A stretch of DNA of 57,475 bases from Clostridium sp. UBA4108 (lineage in GTDB: Bacteria > Bacillota > Clostridia > Clostridiales > Clostridiaceae), in NCBI GenBank assembly GCA_002381695.1, contig DFXM01000020.1:86332-143806 (forward strand), in the 5' to 3' direction. The notes below the pieces were generated by a model. The model was not told the origin of the DNA and made no database searches. It saw only the letters and a program-made list of their open reading frames with translations. Shown here one piece after another: positions 17,698-25,943 of this stretch; position 1 is the stretch's first letter; every line of letters starts with the position of its first letter. The position numbers and the translations under genes were made by a program.

Positions 17698-18577
17698 TTA
17701 CTTTTACCCCCTTAACTGTTCTTTGTTTTCTTTTTTTAACTATAGCGGGTCCACTAAGAGTCAAAGCAATAACCACAATAATAGCTGTTATTAACTTTAA
17801 ATCAGATGGTGATATATTTAGTTTTAGCGCTATGCCTGTAGCTAATTTATACAGTATAGAACCAGTAACAGCTAGTGTTGTTGGTGCTGCAAATTTTAAT
17901 TTTTTAAATACAGTTTCACCAAATATGATGGCAGCAAGTCCAGCAACTACTATACCTATACCCATACCAACATCTGAAAAGCGTTGATATTGGGCCATAA
18001 CAGCTCCAGATAGTGCAACTAAACCGTTGGCGATCATAAGTCCAAGTATTTTTATTTTACCTATATCTACTCCTAGAGAAGTTATTAGTTGAGGATTATC
18101 TCCTGTACTTCTTAATAAAAATCCGCTTTTAGTTTTAAGAAATAAGTCTAACAATACCTTGCAAACCAACACTATTATTGAAATAATAATTATAGGTGGT
18201 AGGTTATATGAGAATATTGTAGTCTCATTTAGAAGAGGCAAATTGGATTTTCCCATAATTCTAAGATTTACTGAATATAATGCAGTCATAACTAAAATAC
18301 CTGATAATAGATTAGTTATTTTACATTTAACATGAAGTATACCTGTAAATAAGCCTGCTATCATACCAAAGACTATACTAAGTAGCGACGCTGCCATGGG
18401 ATTAATACCATTAGATATTGCAATAGCAGCTACAGAAGCTCCAAGAGGAAAGCTTCCATCCACAGATAGATCAGGAAAATCTAAAATCTTATAGGTTATA
18501 AACACACCAAGTGCCATTATTCCAAAAATTAATCCTTGTTCTAAAACATTAATCCAAAAACTTAACATTAAATTCAC
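17663..18577 (-). CDS. ABC transporter permease (TrpY-like, BPD_transp_2 family)
   Basis: 304 residues with eight or more TM segments. MALGVFITYKILDFPDLSVD at about 22-41 and the GIVVAGLAAIIFGE block are typical of the branched-chain-type permease family that pairs with PF04392 substrate-binding proteins. It lies 18 bases after the lipoprotein gene and forms the channel of the importer. Confidence 0.9.
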   Translation of the reverse strand: MNLMLSFWINVLEQGLIFGIMALGVFITYKILDFPDLSVDGSFPLGASVAAIAISNGINPMAASLLSIVFGMIAGLFTGILHVKCKITNLLSGILVMTALYSVNLRIMGKSNLPLLNETTIFSYNLPPIIIISIIVLVCKVLLDLFLKTKSGFLLRSTGDNPQLITSLGVDIGKIKILGLMIANGLVALSGAVMAQYQRFSDVGMGIGIVVAGLAAIIFGETVFKKLKFAAPTTLAVTGSILYKLATGIALKLNISPSDLKLITAIIVVIALTLSGPAIVKKRKQRTVKGVKVNVKTTELEQSI

Positions 18578-18595
18578 GTCCTTTTAAATTTATTA

Positions 18596-19591
18596 TTAGT
18601 CAATAACTTTAGCACTATCTAAAAGTTCCTTAGGAATTTCTATACCTAGAGCTTTAGCTGCAGTTTTATTAATAACTATTTCAGTTTCCTTTAAAGTTTC
18701 AACTCCAATTTCAGAAGGAGTTTTACCTTTCAAAACTTCAAGTACCATTTCAGCAGTTTGCCTACCTAAATTTTCATAATTAATACCATCTGTAGCCAAT
18801 GCACCACTAGCAACATGGGCTTCTTCAGCACCAATAATAGGTACTTTTAACTCTGTGGCTTTGTTGCTAATTAATGCCATAGAGGAAGCTATTATATTGT
18901 CTGCTGGGGTATATAGTACATCTATCTTTTTTAGAAGACTTTCCAAAGCTTGAGGAATATCATTAACACTAGTAACACCAACATCGATGACTTCTAATCC
19001 AAATTTGGAACATAAATCCTTTAGAAGTTTTACTTGAGCCTCTGAATTGGCTTCACTAGTATTAAACATAACTCCTAGAGTTTTAGCATTAGGAGCTAAC
19101 TTTTTCAATAAATTTAATTGATTTTCTACTGGTGTCATATCACTGGTGCCAAAAACGTTAGTTTCACTTTTGTCCCAAGATTTTACAAGACCAGCTTCTA
19201 CAGGATCAGTGATTGCAGTAATGCCTATTGGAATTTCTTTTGTTGAATTAAATGCTGCTTGAGCGGTTGGAGTTCCAATAGCTAGAATTGCATCTGTTCT
19301 CTTAGTTGAGAAATTTTGCGCAATAATTTGGGCAGTTGAGATGTCTCCTTGAGCATTTTGATAATCTATTTTTAGATTTTCACCTTCTTTGAAACCATTT
19401 TCCTCCATTGATTTTAAAAATCCTTCTCTAGCTGAATCTAAAGCGGGATGTTCAGCCATTTGAGTTATACCAATAGAAATACCTTTACTGCTAGAGTTTT
19501 CAGCATTTCCACTCTGGGATGAACAACCAGTTAGAACAGCTCCTACTAAAATACTACCTAAGATTAAAGTTTTAAAATTTTTTCTTACCAT
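18596..19591 (-). CDS. ABC transporter substrate-binding lipoprotein (PF04392, TrpX-like)
   Basis: 331 residues; signal peptide with lipobox LTGC (Cys about residue 23). The mature part matches the ABC_sub_bind family: ISIGITQMAEHPALDSAREG, DYQNAQGDISTAQIIAQ, AILAIGTPTAQAA, VGVMFNTSEANS and the C-terminal GRQTAEMVLEVLKGKTPSEI. Known relatives bind aromatic amino acids (TrpX in streptococci) or other small ligands; the substrate here is unproven. It is preceded by AGGAGG and a 330-base leader containing UAG triplets and a large terminator, downstream of a HutP-like gene, so its transcription is probably controlled by antitermination. Confidence 0.93.
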   Translation of the reverse strand: MVRKNFKTLILGSILVGAVLTGCSSQSGNAENSSSKGISIGITQMAEHPALDSAREGFLKSMEENGFKEGENLKIDYQNAQGDISTAQIIAQNFSTKRTDAILAIGTPTAQAAFNSTKEIPIGITAITDPVEAGLVKSWDKSETNVFGTSDMTPVENQLNLLKKLAPNAKTLGVMFNTSEANSEAQVKLLKDLCSKFGLEVIDVGVTSVNDIPQALESLLKKIDVLYTPADNIIASSMALISNKATELKVPIIGAEEAHVASGALATDGINYENLGRQTAEMVLEVLKGKTPSEIGVETLKETEIVINKTAAKALGIEIPKELLDSAKVID

Positions 19592-19620
19592 ACTACCATC
19601 CTCCTAAAATATATAATAAA

Positions 19621-19643
19621 AGAGAATTTTTTCTCTTTTATAG
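19621..19643 (-). promoter_or_regulatory. Small hairpin just before the importer ribosome site
   Basis: On the minus strand, TAAAAGAGAA and TTCTCTTTTA form a 10-bp stem with a 3-base loop AAA region, 11 bases ahead of AGGAGG. It may insulate the ribosome site or act as a second weak terminator; it lacks a clean T-run. Confidence 0.4.
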
Positions 19644-19644
19644 C

Positions 19645-19722
19645 AAAACAAAAAGCTACGAAATTAAATAATGTTGAGTAAGAGTTTATCTATAAATTCA
19701 ACATAAATTTAATTTGTAGCTT
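19645..19722 (-). terminator. Large leader terminator between the hutP-like gene and the ABC importer
   Basis: Read on the minus strand, the arm at 19722-19698 (AAGCTAC, ATTAAAT, ATGTTGA blocks) pairs with 19677-19653 (TCAACAT, ATTTAAT, GTAGCTT), about 22 pairs with a few mismatches. It is followed by a TTTTTGTTTT tract. An intrinsic terminator here lies inside the transcription unit, upstream of the genes it would silence. This is the position expected for an antiterminator target. Confidence 0.75.
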
Positions 19723-19825
19723 AAAATATCTTTAATAAAATATACTAGGATACATTTGAAATGTACTAGATATTTTTAATTTATTAAGTTATTAATTTAA
19801 ATAGACAATAAAAGTAAATTAAACT

Positions 19826-19924
19826 CTACCATACTACTATACTACAAATTATAATTATGTTTTACGGATTAACTACTATACTACTTAGATATCTTACTTT
19901 AGATATCCTAACTACTTAATACTA
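19826..19924 (-). promoter_or_regulatory. UAG-triplet array, probable HutP RNA-binding region
   Basis: Ten UAG triplets occur in 99 nt of the minus-strand transcript, in three clusters: 19924-19908 (beginning with the stop codon of the HutP-like gene), 19883-19873 and 19844-19826. Clusters two and three share the 13-mer GTAGTATAGTAGT. In cluster one the order is UAG-N4-AAG-N4-UAG, the NAG-with-4-nt spacing known for Bacillus HutP; in cluster three UAGs recur every 8 nt. A 7-bp hairpin (GATATCT/AGATATC) separates clusters one and two. Binding is inferred, not shown. Confidence 0.65.
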
Positions 19925-20335
19925 CATGGATATGGATCTATGTCCAAGTCCTATTACTACTTCATTTAAATGGAGTACTCCTATGCTCATAAATATGCAC
20001 ACACTTATATGCTCTTTATATCTAGCAATTCCTATCTTTCCTCCAACATTTAAACCATTGGCCTTTTCTGAAATTTGCATAATTGCTTCTCTTGTTGCTC
20101 CTATTACGGCACCATCATGTAGGTGGCAATCTTTAATAATACCAGAGCGCTTAGAGGCAACTAAAGCTCTTTCGATAATTTTTGGAATAGAATTTATAAG
20201 ATTTCCTCCAATGTCTACTGCTACAGATAAAATTTCTTTATCTGTAAAATCCTTTATTAATTGCTCCTCTTGTTTTCTTGAGGATATTGCCATTTCCACA
20301 GAAGCCTTTGCTATATCTACGCTTGACCATTCCAT
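19922..20335 (-). CDS. hutP: HutP-like RNA-binding antiterminator
   Basis: 137 residues. The C-terminal two thirds match the HutP family: RALVASKRSGIIKD, GATREAI and the final VVIGLGHRSI correspond to the ETASKKSGVIQ, HATMEAL and GVGINHI blocks of Bacillus HutP, a hexameric protein that binds UAG triplets when loaded with L-His and Mg2+ and prevents termination. By eye, the three Mg-coordinating His of Bacillus HutP (73, 77, 138) align with non-His residues here, while His71 and His73 lie nearby in DCHLHDG, so the ligand could differ. RBS AGGAGG precedes the ATG. Downstream are a UAG array, a terminator and an ABC importer; no hutH/U/I/G genes are present. Confidence 0.85.
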   Translation of the reverse strand: MEWSSVDIAKASVEMAISSRKQEEQLIKDFTDKEILSVAVDIGGNLINSIPKIIERALVASKRSGIIKDCHLHDGAVIGATREAIMQISEKANGLNVGGKIGIARYKEHISVCIFMSIGVLHLNEVVIGLGHRSISM

Positions 20336-20376
20336 ATTCTATTCCTCCTACTAAAATGTAGTGACTTTATTATTAT

Positions 20377-20405
20377 ATTCTAACGGAAAAACTTACTTTA
20401 ATCAA
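20377..20405 (-). promoter_or_regulatory. Sigma-A promoter of the hutP-like unit
   Basis: On the minus strand TTGATT (20405-20400), a 17-base spacer and TAGAAT (20382-20377). The resulting 5' UTR of about 35 nt carries UAG triplets around the AGGAGG ribosome site. Confidence 0.55.
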
Positions 20406-20518
20406 TAGAATTCTACATAATAGGTCAGAATATTGGCTAGTTAATTTTAAAATATTACTAAATTAGAGAAATTTTTATTTCTACCTAAAACTAAATAGAA
20501 AAATAGAATTAACTTAAT

Positions 20519-21202
20519 CTAAAATAATTTCACCACAAGGTCAGCGATTATAGGTAAGAATACTGCAGGTAAAAGATTAGAGATTTTAATTTTTGTACAT
20601 CCTAAAATATTTAATCCTAGTCCTATAATAAGAAGGCTACCACAGCAGGTCATATTACCTATTACAGCTTCTGAAAGTAAGGGACTTAAAAAGGTAGCAA
20701 AAATTGTTATTCCTCCTTGATAAATTAACACTGAAATAGCAGATAATGCTACACCTATACCTAAGGTTGATGAGAATATTATAGAGGATATTCCATCTAA
20801 AATTGACTTGGATATTAATATGTTGTAATCATTACGAAGTCCACTGTCTAAGGCACCAACTATAGCCATTGCGCCTACACAAAACAGTAATGTAGCTGTT
20901 ACAAAGCCCTCAGATATATTACTATTCCTATTTTTAAATTTACTTTGTATCTTATCTCCTAAGCTATTTAATCTATGATCAATATCTATAGTTTCACCTA
21001 TTAATGCACCTAATGCCATACATATGATGACTACTAATAAATTGTTAACTTTAAGAGAACCATCTATTCCAATAAATAAGATACATAAAGCAAGAGCTTG
21101 CATAACAGTGTTACTAAGCTTTTTATTTATACTATTTTTTAAAAATAGGCCTAGAATAGTTCCGACAATTATAGCTAAAGAGTTAATTAATGTTCCTAAC
21201 AT
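20519..21202 (-). CDS. DUF554 membrane protein (YdfK-like)
   Basis: 227 residues, about seven TM helices, matching the DUF554 family (MLGTLINSLAIIVGTILG at the start; GALIGETIDID; GAMAIVGALDSGLRNDY in the middle). The family may transport small metabolites but has no established substrate. It overlaps the upstream GntR gene by 7 bases, so the two are co-translated and probably functionally linked. Confidence 0.88.
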   Translation of the reverse strand: MLGTLINSLAIIVGTILGLFLKNSINKKLSNTVMQALALCILFIGIDGSLKVNNLLVVIICMALGALIGETIDIDHRLNSLGDKIQSKFKNRNSNISEGFVTATLLFCVGAMAIVGALDSGLRNDYNILISKSILDGISSIIFSSTLGIGVALSAISVLIYQGGITIFATFLSPLLSEAVIGNMTCCGSLLIIGLGLNILGCTKIKISNLLPAVFLPIIADLVVKLF

Positions 21203-21861
21203 TTTTGATTCACCTGCAGTGATTGAAGATTAGAATTATTAACACGCCAATGAACTTGCTTTAAGTAGTTTTGAACTCCAATTTTATCCTTTTTCTTAAA
21301 AAATTCAATTATATTTCTGTGCTCAGCATTAGTGGTATTAAGTACTTCTAATAAATTGTCAATTGAGTTGGAAGTATAAGTTTTTTTAATAAGTTTTCTT
21401 TTTAGTTGAGTTATTATATTTATCAATTCTAAATTATCACATAAATATATATATATATCATGAAATTCTACTTGTAGAGTAAGGTAAGTTTCAAAGAGGC
21501 ATTTTTCAATAGCATTATCCATTGACTCTACTAAAAAATTCATGGTTTTAATATCTTTATCGCATATGTTGTCTATTGCTAAACTGGCAGCTAGTCCATC
21601 TAATGTACCTATAATTTCATATAGTTCACTAGTCTTTTTCTCATCAATATTTCTAACCTTGAATCCTTTTCTTGGAGAATTTTCTAAATAACCATCTGAT
21701 GCTAATTGTATAAGAGCTTCTCTTACAGGAGTTCTGCTTATATTTAGCTCATCACAAATCTGTTGTTCATTTAATTTTTCATCAGCACTTAGAGTACCAT
21801 TACTTATTTTTTCAGAAATATAATTATATACGTGATCCTTTAAAGACATATACTTATTCAT
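21196..21861 (-). CDS. GntR-family regulator, FadR/FCD subfamily
   Basis: 221 residues. The N-terminal winged helix is clear (LNEQQICDELNISRTPVREA, about 30-50). The C-terminal FCD all-helical domain (about 80-215) carries candidate metal/ligand residues in VEFHDIYIY, EHRNIIEF and QVHWRVNN. Such regulators sense organic acids or sugars acids and often autoregulate. Its cotranscribed DUF554 gene is the likely target. ATG follows AGGAGG (minus strand). Confidence 0.9.
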   Translation of the reverse strand: MNKYMSLKDHVYNYISEKISNGTLSADEKLNEQQICDELNISRTPVREALIQLASDGYLENSPRKGFKVRNIDEKKTSELYEIIGTLDGLAASLAIDNICDKDIKTMNFLVESMDNAIEKCLFETYLTLQVEFHDIYIYLCDNLELINIITQLKRKLIKKTYTSNSIDNLLEVLNTTNAEHRNIIEFFKKKDKIGVQNYLKQVHWRVNNSNLQSLQVNQKC

Positions 21862-22141
21862 AAAGCCTCCTGTTTGGGTAGTAAATAAAATATAATATTT
21901 TCATATATAATATTTTAACAGCTAAACTTATTTTTAACAATTCAAATCATCATAGAATAGTTAAAAATGATAGATTAATTATAAATAATATATAAATTAG
22001 TAATATATAGGGGTTTTATGTAAAATAAGATAGATTTACTAAAGGTCTATTTAAGTAATAATATGTAGTTTTTTATCAACACTATATTGAAACATCGCCT
22101 TAATTTAACATAATAGTACATATAAAGTAAAAAATTCATTA

Positions 22142-22170
22142 TTGACAAGTGTGTATATAGAGTATATACT
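22142..22170 (+). promoter_or_regulatory. Strong sigma-A promoter of the Ytr-like ABC operon
   Basis: TTGACA (22142-22147), 17-base spacer and TATACT (22165-22170). The preceding 21862-22141 is AT-rich intergenic DNA between divergent operons with no gene seen. Confidence 0.82.
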
Positions 22171-22198
22171 GTATATATAGAGAATAAACAGTATATAC
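22161..22198. promoter_or_regulatory. Candidate operators for the YtrA-type GntR repressor
   Basis: AGTATATACT at 22161-22170 is a perfect 10-bp palindrome that contains the -10 element. Related ACTGTATATA and CAGTATATAC sequences follow at 22168-22198. Repeated inverted GTATATAC half-sites over a promoter, upstream of an operon encoding a GntR YtrA-type protein, suggest autorepression. Confidence 0.5.
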
Positions 22199-22255
22199 GA
22201 TATGCTAATGAAATTTTAAAAATAAATATTTTATGTATAAAGGAGAAAAAAATAT

Positions 22256-23107
22256 ATGGATAATGTATTAGAAATAAAAAACTTAAATAAAAAATATAAA
22301 AATTTTAAGCTAAATAATATAAATTTAAATTTGCCAATAGGATTTATAATGGGATTCATAGGAGAAAATGGAGCAGGGAAAACCACAACCATAAAACTTA
22401 TAATGAATTTGATATCTAAGGATAAGGGAGAAATCAAGGTTTTTGGAAAGGATAATATAAAGTGTGAAAGGGATATAAAAGAAAGAATAGGATTTGTATA
22501 TGAGGATTGTTTTTACTATGATCATTTATCAATAAATGATAATGGTAAGATAATTTCTAATTTTTATAAAGATTGGGATTCTTCTACCTTTAACAGTTAT
22601 TTAAATAAATTTTCTTTAAACAAAAATCAAAAAGTAAAAGAATTATCTAAGGGTATGAAGATGAAGTATGCTATAGCTATCGCACTGAGTCATAAAGCTA
22701 AATTATTAATATTAGATGAACCTACTTCAGGTTTGGATCCAGTTGTCAGAAGGGAAGTATTAGACATACTTCAAGGTATAATACAAGACGAAGAAGTTGG
22801 AATTTTAATTTCTACTCATATCACATCAGATTTAGAAAAGATAGCAGATTATATAACTTATATAGACAATGGGAAAATAATCTTTTCTAAAGGTAAGGAT
22901 GAAATATTAGATGAACATAAGATAATTAAGGGAGATAAAACATTGTTGACTTTAGAAAATAGAGATTTATTGAAGGGGATAAGGGAGACAGCGTATGGCT
23001 TTGAGGGACTTACTAATAAGTTGGATGAAGTAAAAAGGGTATTTAGAGGAAATGTTGTAATAGAAACACCTAAATTAGAGGATATCATGTTATTTTATAG
23101 TAGATAG
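22256..23107 (+). CDS. ABC-2 transporter ATP-binding protein, first copy
   Basis: 283 residues. Walker A GENGAGKTT (about 40-48), signature ELSKGMKMK (about 129), Walker B LLILDEPTSGLDP and switch His in LISTHITSDLEK. The C-terminal extension of about 70 residues is typical of BcrA/YtrB-like exporter ATPases. It is strongly similar throughout to the second ATPase of the operon at 24885, indicating duplication. RBS AAAGGAG. It probably drives the two small permeases that follow. Confidence 0.93.
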   Translation: MDNVLEIKNLNKKYKNFKLNNINLNLPIGFIMGFIGENGAGKTTTIKLIMNLISKDKGEIKVFGKDNIKCERDIKERIGFVYEDCFYYDHLSINDNGKIISNFYKDWDSSTFNSYLNKFSLNKNQKVKELSKGMKMKYAIAIALSHKAKLLILDEPTSGLDPVVRREVLDILQGIIQDEEVGILISTHITSDLEKIADYITYIDNGKIIFSKGKDEILDEHKIIKGDKTLLTLENRDLLKGIRETAYGFEGLTNKLDEVKRVFRGNVVIETPKLEDIMLFYSR

Positions 23108-23118
23108 GGGAGATAAAA

Positions 23119-23778
23119 ATGGGAAAGATTTTGATGAGAGAATTAAGTTTAAATTTTTCAAATCTAAAAAGCAGACAGCTGTTAGCAATAATAGGTATTT
23201 TTGTAATAGTAACTATAACTAATGAAAGAACAAGTTTATTTCCATATTTAATGTTATGCTTGGGAATGTTTTCAATTATATGTACTGAAATGGAATCAAG
23301 GGATAAGGTTTATATAAGTATACTAAGCGCCCCTTGTACAAGAAAAGAATATGTTACTGGAAAATTTATTAGCTCTACAATTTGGATTTTAGCTACCGCA
23401 ACAATATCGGTATTAGTGTGTAAAGCACTATATATGATAAATTCAAATTATTTTATAGATGTAAATATTGTGGCAGTAAAATTTTCAGTTATTTATATGA
23501 TATTTATGGTAGTAATATATTATTTACTATATTTTTCTATAGGAGTTAAATATGCAAAGATAAGTTATTATATTTGTTTTATATTATTATTTATGGGTTC
23601 AATGTCATTTTATCATATAATGGACTATGTAGTAGCTAAAAAAGTAATTAATAGTGGATTAAAGATAATATATAGTAATACACTTATTGGCAATTCAATT
23701 TTGCTAGTATTAGTCTTAGCTGTAGTAACTTTATTTAGTGTAATATCTACTATATTTTATGAAAAAAAGGATTTGTAA
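23119..23778 (+). CDS. ABC-2 type permease, six TM
   Basis: 219 residues with about six hydrophobic segments and few charged residues. CTEMESRDKVYISILSAPCT, then RKEYVTGKF between TM2 and TM3 is the amphipathic loop typical of ABC-2 permeases of the YtrC/ABC2_membrane_5 type. It starts 11 bases after the ATPase and precedes a second similar permease. Confidence 0.8.
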   Translation: MGKILMRELSLNFSNLKSRQLLAIIGIFVIVTITNERTSLFPYLMLCLGMFSIICTEMESRDKVYISILSAPCTRKEYVTGKFISSTIWILATATISVLVCKALYMINSNYFIDVNIVAVKFSVIYMIFMVVIYYLLYFSIGVKYAKISYYICFILLFMGSMSFYHIMDYVVAKKVINSGLKIIYSNTLIGNSILLVLVLAVVTLFSVISTIFYEKKDL

Positions 23779-23790
23779 GGGGGAATTACT

Positions 23791-24453
23791 ATGATAGCAC
23801 TTTTAAAAAAAGATTTTATAACTAGTAGAAAACCATTACTAATCATAAATATAATTGCTGGATTAATGTTAGGATTAGTAACTAAATATACTAGAGATGC
23901 ATTGCCAATGACGTATACTGTAGCAACACTTTTGGTTCCAGTAATCGTTAATAGATTTACAGCTACAAGTGAGTTAAGAAAAAACTATGACTTAATTATA
24001 AATAGCTTTCCGGTTAAAAGAAGAGATGTAGTTTTAAGTAAATATATATATTATATGATTGCTTATATAATTTCCTCTATAATTATGTTCAGTATAGTTG
24101 TTACATTAGGAAGTTTAAGTAAGGAAGAATTGACAACAATCTTCTTAATACAATCTTTAACTTTTATATACTATGTATTACTCATTGGAGCTACTAACTA
24201 TACCTACTATAAATTAGAGTATTCTGTGGCAGTAAAGTATTCTTCAATAATTATGCTTTCAGTATTTTATTTACCTTATGCATTAATATTTGCAGGGAAG
24301 AAATTTTTCCCTGAGTTATCTAATAATATAATAAATAGCATAATGAGTGGTTCTATAAATAGAGTTACAATAGTTGCATTCCTAGCTGGGGTAATAATAT
24401 ATGCTATATTTATGCTGCTATCTGTTGGGGCTTACAATAAAAGAGATTTATAA
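23791..24453 (+). CDS. ABC-2 type permease, ABC2_membrane_5-like
   Basis: 220 residues, about six TM helices. MIALLKKDFITSRKPLL followed by the loop NSFPVKRRDVVLSKYIYYMI is characteristic of the ABC2_membrane_5 family found with GntR/YtrA operons. It probably forms a heterodimer with the preceding permease. RBS AAGGGGG. Confidence 0.85.
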   Translation: MIALLKKDFITSRKPLLIINIIAGLMLGLVTKYTRDALPMTYTVATLLVPVIVNRFTATSELRKNYDLIINSFPVKRRDVVLSKYIYYMIAYIISSIIMFSIVVTLGSLSKEELTTIFLIQSLTFIYYVLLIGATNYTYYKLEYSVAVKYSSIIMLSVFYLPYALIFAGKKFFPELSNNIINSIMSGSINRVTIVAFLAGVIIYAIFMLLSVGAYNKRDL

Positions 24454-24486
24454 TAACAAAAGAAGATTTAAGTTAGGAGGGAATAT

Positions 24487-24861
24487 ATGAATATAATTAT
24501 AAATAACTCCTCAGGAGAACCAATTTATTCACAAATAGAGAAACAAATAAAAGATCATATTTTAATGAATAGATTACAACCGCATGAACCACTTCCATCT
24601 ATAAGAATGTTAGCTAAAGAACTTAGAATTAGTGTTATAACTACGAAGAGAGCATATGAAGAATTGGAAAGTGAAGGATATATTTATACTTTACCAGGTA
24701 AAGGATCCTTTGTATGTGCACAAGATGTAGAGTTGGTTAGAGAGACAATAATAAGAAGTGTAGAAGAGCATTTGGGTAATGCTATAGACCAAGGGGCTAA
24801 AATTAATCTTTCATTGGAAGAGATGAAAGATATATTAGAAGTGTTATATACAGAAAAATAG
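24487..24861 (+). CDS. GntR-family repressor, YtrA subfamily
   Basis: 124 residues: a winged-helix domain (PIYSQIEKQIKDHI, LPSIRMLAKELRIS, TTKRAYEELESEGY, PGKGSFV, residues about 10-75) and a short two-helix dimerisation tail, the length of the YtrA subfamily. These proteins repress ABC exporter operons induced by cell-wall antibiotics in Bacillus. It sits inside the operon it probably controls through the palindromes near 22165. RBS GGAGGG. Confidence 0.92.
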   Translation: MNIIINNSSGEPIYSQIEKQIKDHILMNRLQPHEPLPSIRMLAKELRISVITTKRAYEELESEGYIYTLPGKGSFVCAQDVELVRETIIRSVEEHLGNAIDQGAKINLSLEEMKDILEVLYTEK

Positions 24862-24884
24862 ATTTAGTGTAAGAGGTGGGGAAT

Positions 24885-25736
24885 ATGGGAAATATCCTAG
24901 AAATAAAAAATTTAACTAAAAAATATAAAAATTTTACTTTAGATAATGTATCTTTCAATATAGAGAAAGGATATATTATGGGTTTCATAGGACAAAATGG
25001 AGCAGGAAAAACTACTGTTATAAAAGCTATAATGAATTTAGTTAAAAAGACAAGCGGAGAGATTAAGGTATTTGGAAAAGATAATATAGAATTTGAAAAG
25101 GAAATAAAAGAAAAAATAGCCTTTGTATATGATGAACCCTTTTGTTATGAGCATATGACTTTAGAAACAAATGCAAAGTCATTAAGTAAGTTATATAGCA
25201 ATTGGGATAATGACCTTTTTAATTCTTATTTAAAAAAATTTAGACTAAATAAAGATGAAAAGGTAAATCAATTATCTAAAGGAATGAAAATGAAATTTTC
25301 CATCGCACTGGCTCTAAGCCATAATGCTGAGTTTATTATTATGGATGAGCCTACTTCTGGACTTGATCCAGTAGTTAGGTCGGAAATTTTAGATATATTC
25401 TATGATATTATACAAGATGGAAATGTGTCTATTTTGATATCTACCCATATAACTACAGATTTAGAGAAAATAGCAGACTATATAACTTATATTAAAAATG
25501 GGAAAATAGTGTTTTCAGAATCAAAAGAAGAAGTTTTAGAAAAGTATAAAATAGTAAAAGGTGATAAAAATTTAATTACTAAAGAGAATGAAAAATATTT
25601 AAAAGGAATTGTTAATAATGCTTTTGGATTTGAGGGATTAACATCAGATGCATCTAAAGCAAAGGATATATTCGGAAAAGATGTAATCTTAGAAAATGCA
25701 TCTTTAGAAGATATAATGGTATATATAAGCAAATAG
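24885..25736 (+). CDS. ABC-2 transporter ATP-binding protein, second copy
   Basis: 283 residues from ATG 24885 (RBS AGAGGTGG; GTG 24876 overlaps that site and is less likely), the same length as the first ATPase. Walker A GQNGAGKTT, signature QLSKGMKMK, Walker B FIIMDEPTSGLDP. It matches the first copy over its whole length (shared IKVFGKDNI, ISTHIT, DLEKIADYITYI), evidence of duplication within the operon. The two may form a heterodimer or serve two exporters; a membrane partner of its own is not present downstream. Confidence 0.92.
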   Translation: MGNILEIKNLTKKYKNFTLDNVSFNIEKGYIMGFIGQNGAGKTTVIKAIMNLVKKTSGEIKVFGKDNIEFEKEIKEKIAFVYDEPFCYEHMTLETNAKSLSKLYSNWDNDLFNSYLKKFRLNKDEKVNQLSKGMKMKFSIALALSHNAEFIIMDEPTSGLDPVVRSEILDIFYDIIQDGNVSILISTHITTDLEKIADYITYIKNGKIVFSESKEEVLEKYKIVKGDKNLITKENEKYLKGIVNNAFGFEGLTSDASKAKDIFGKDVILENASLEDIMVYISK

Positions 25737-25737
25737 A

Positions 25738-25800
25738 ATAAGGCATTGTTTTAATATGTAGTTCTAAAGTCCGCACCATATTAAAACAATGCCTTATTTT
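25738..25800 (+). terminator. Intrinsic terminator of the Ytr-like operon
   Basis: Perfect 21-bp stem (25738-25758 with 25777-25797), 18-base loop and ATTTT tail. Confidence 0.88.
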
Positions 25801-25902
25801 ATAGTAATTTATAAAGTTATTCACAATAGTTTATAAAAGGGAGTTATGATTATTAACAAGTTATCCAAAGAATAAGTATAAGAATTTAGATATGCTATTA
25901 TA

Positions 25903-25911
25903 TGATATAAT
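25903..25911 (+). promoter_or_regulatory. Extended -10 promoter inside the DnaA-box region
   Basis: TGATATAAT is a perfect extended -10 element 20 bases before an AAAAGGAG ribosome site; no convincing -35 is visible. Confidence 0.4.
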
Positions 25912-25943
25912 GCAGATTTATTATATAGTTAAAAGGAGTGATT

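Noticed and set aside
19592..19921. T-box leader ahead of the PF04392 importer
   Set aside because: No AGGGTGG(A/N)ACCGCG core on the minus strand; UAG array and HutP-like gene explain the region better.
20336..20518. Additional gene between DUF554 and hutP
   Set aside because: Only the hutP promoter and 5' UTR are visible; no frame with ribosome site.
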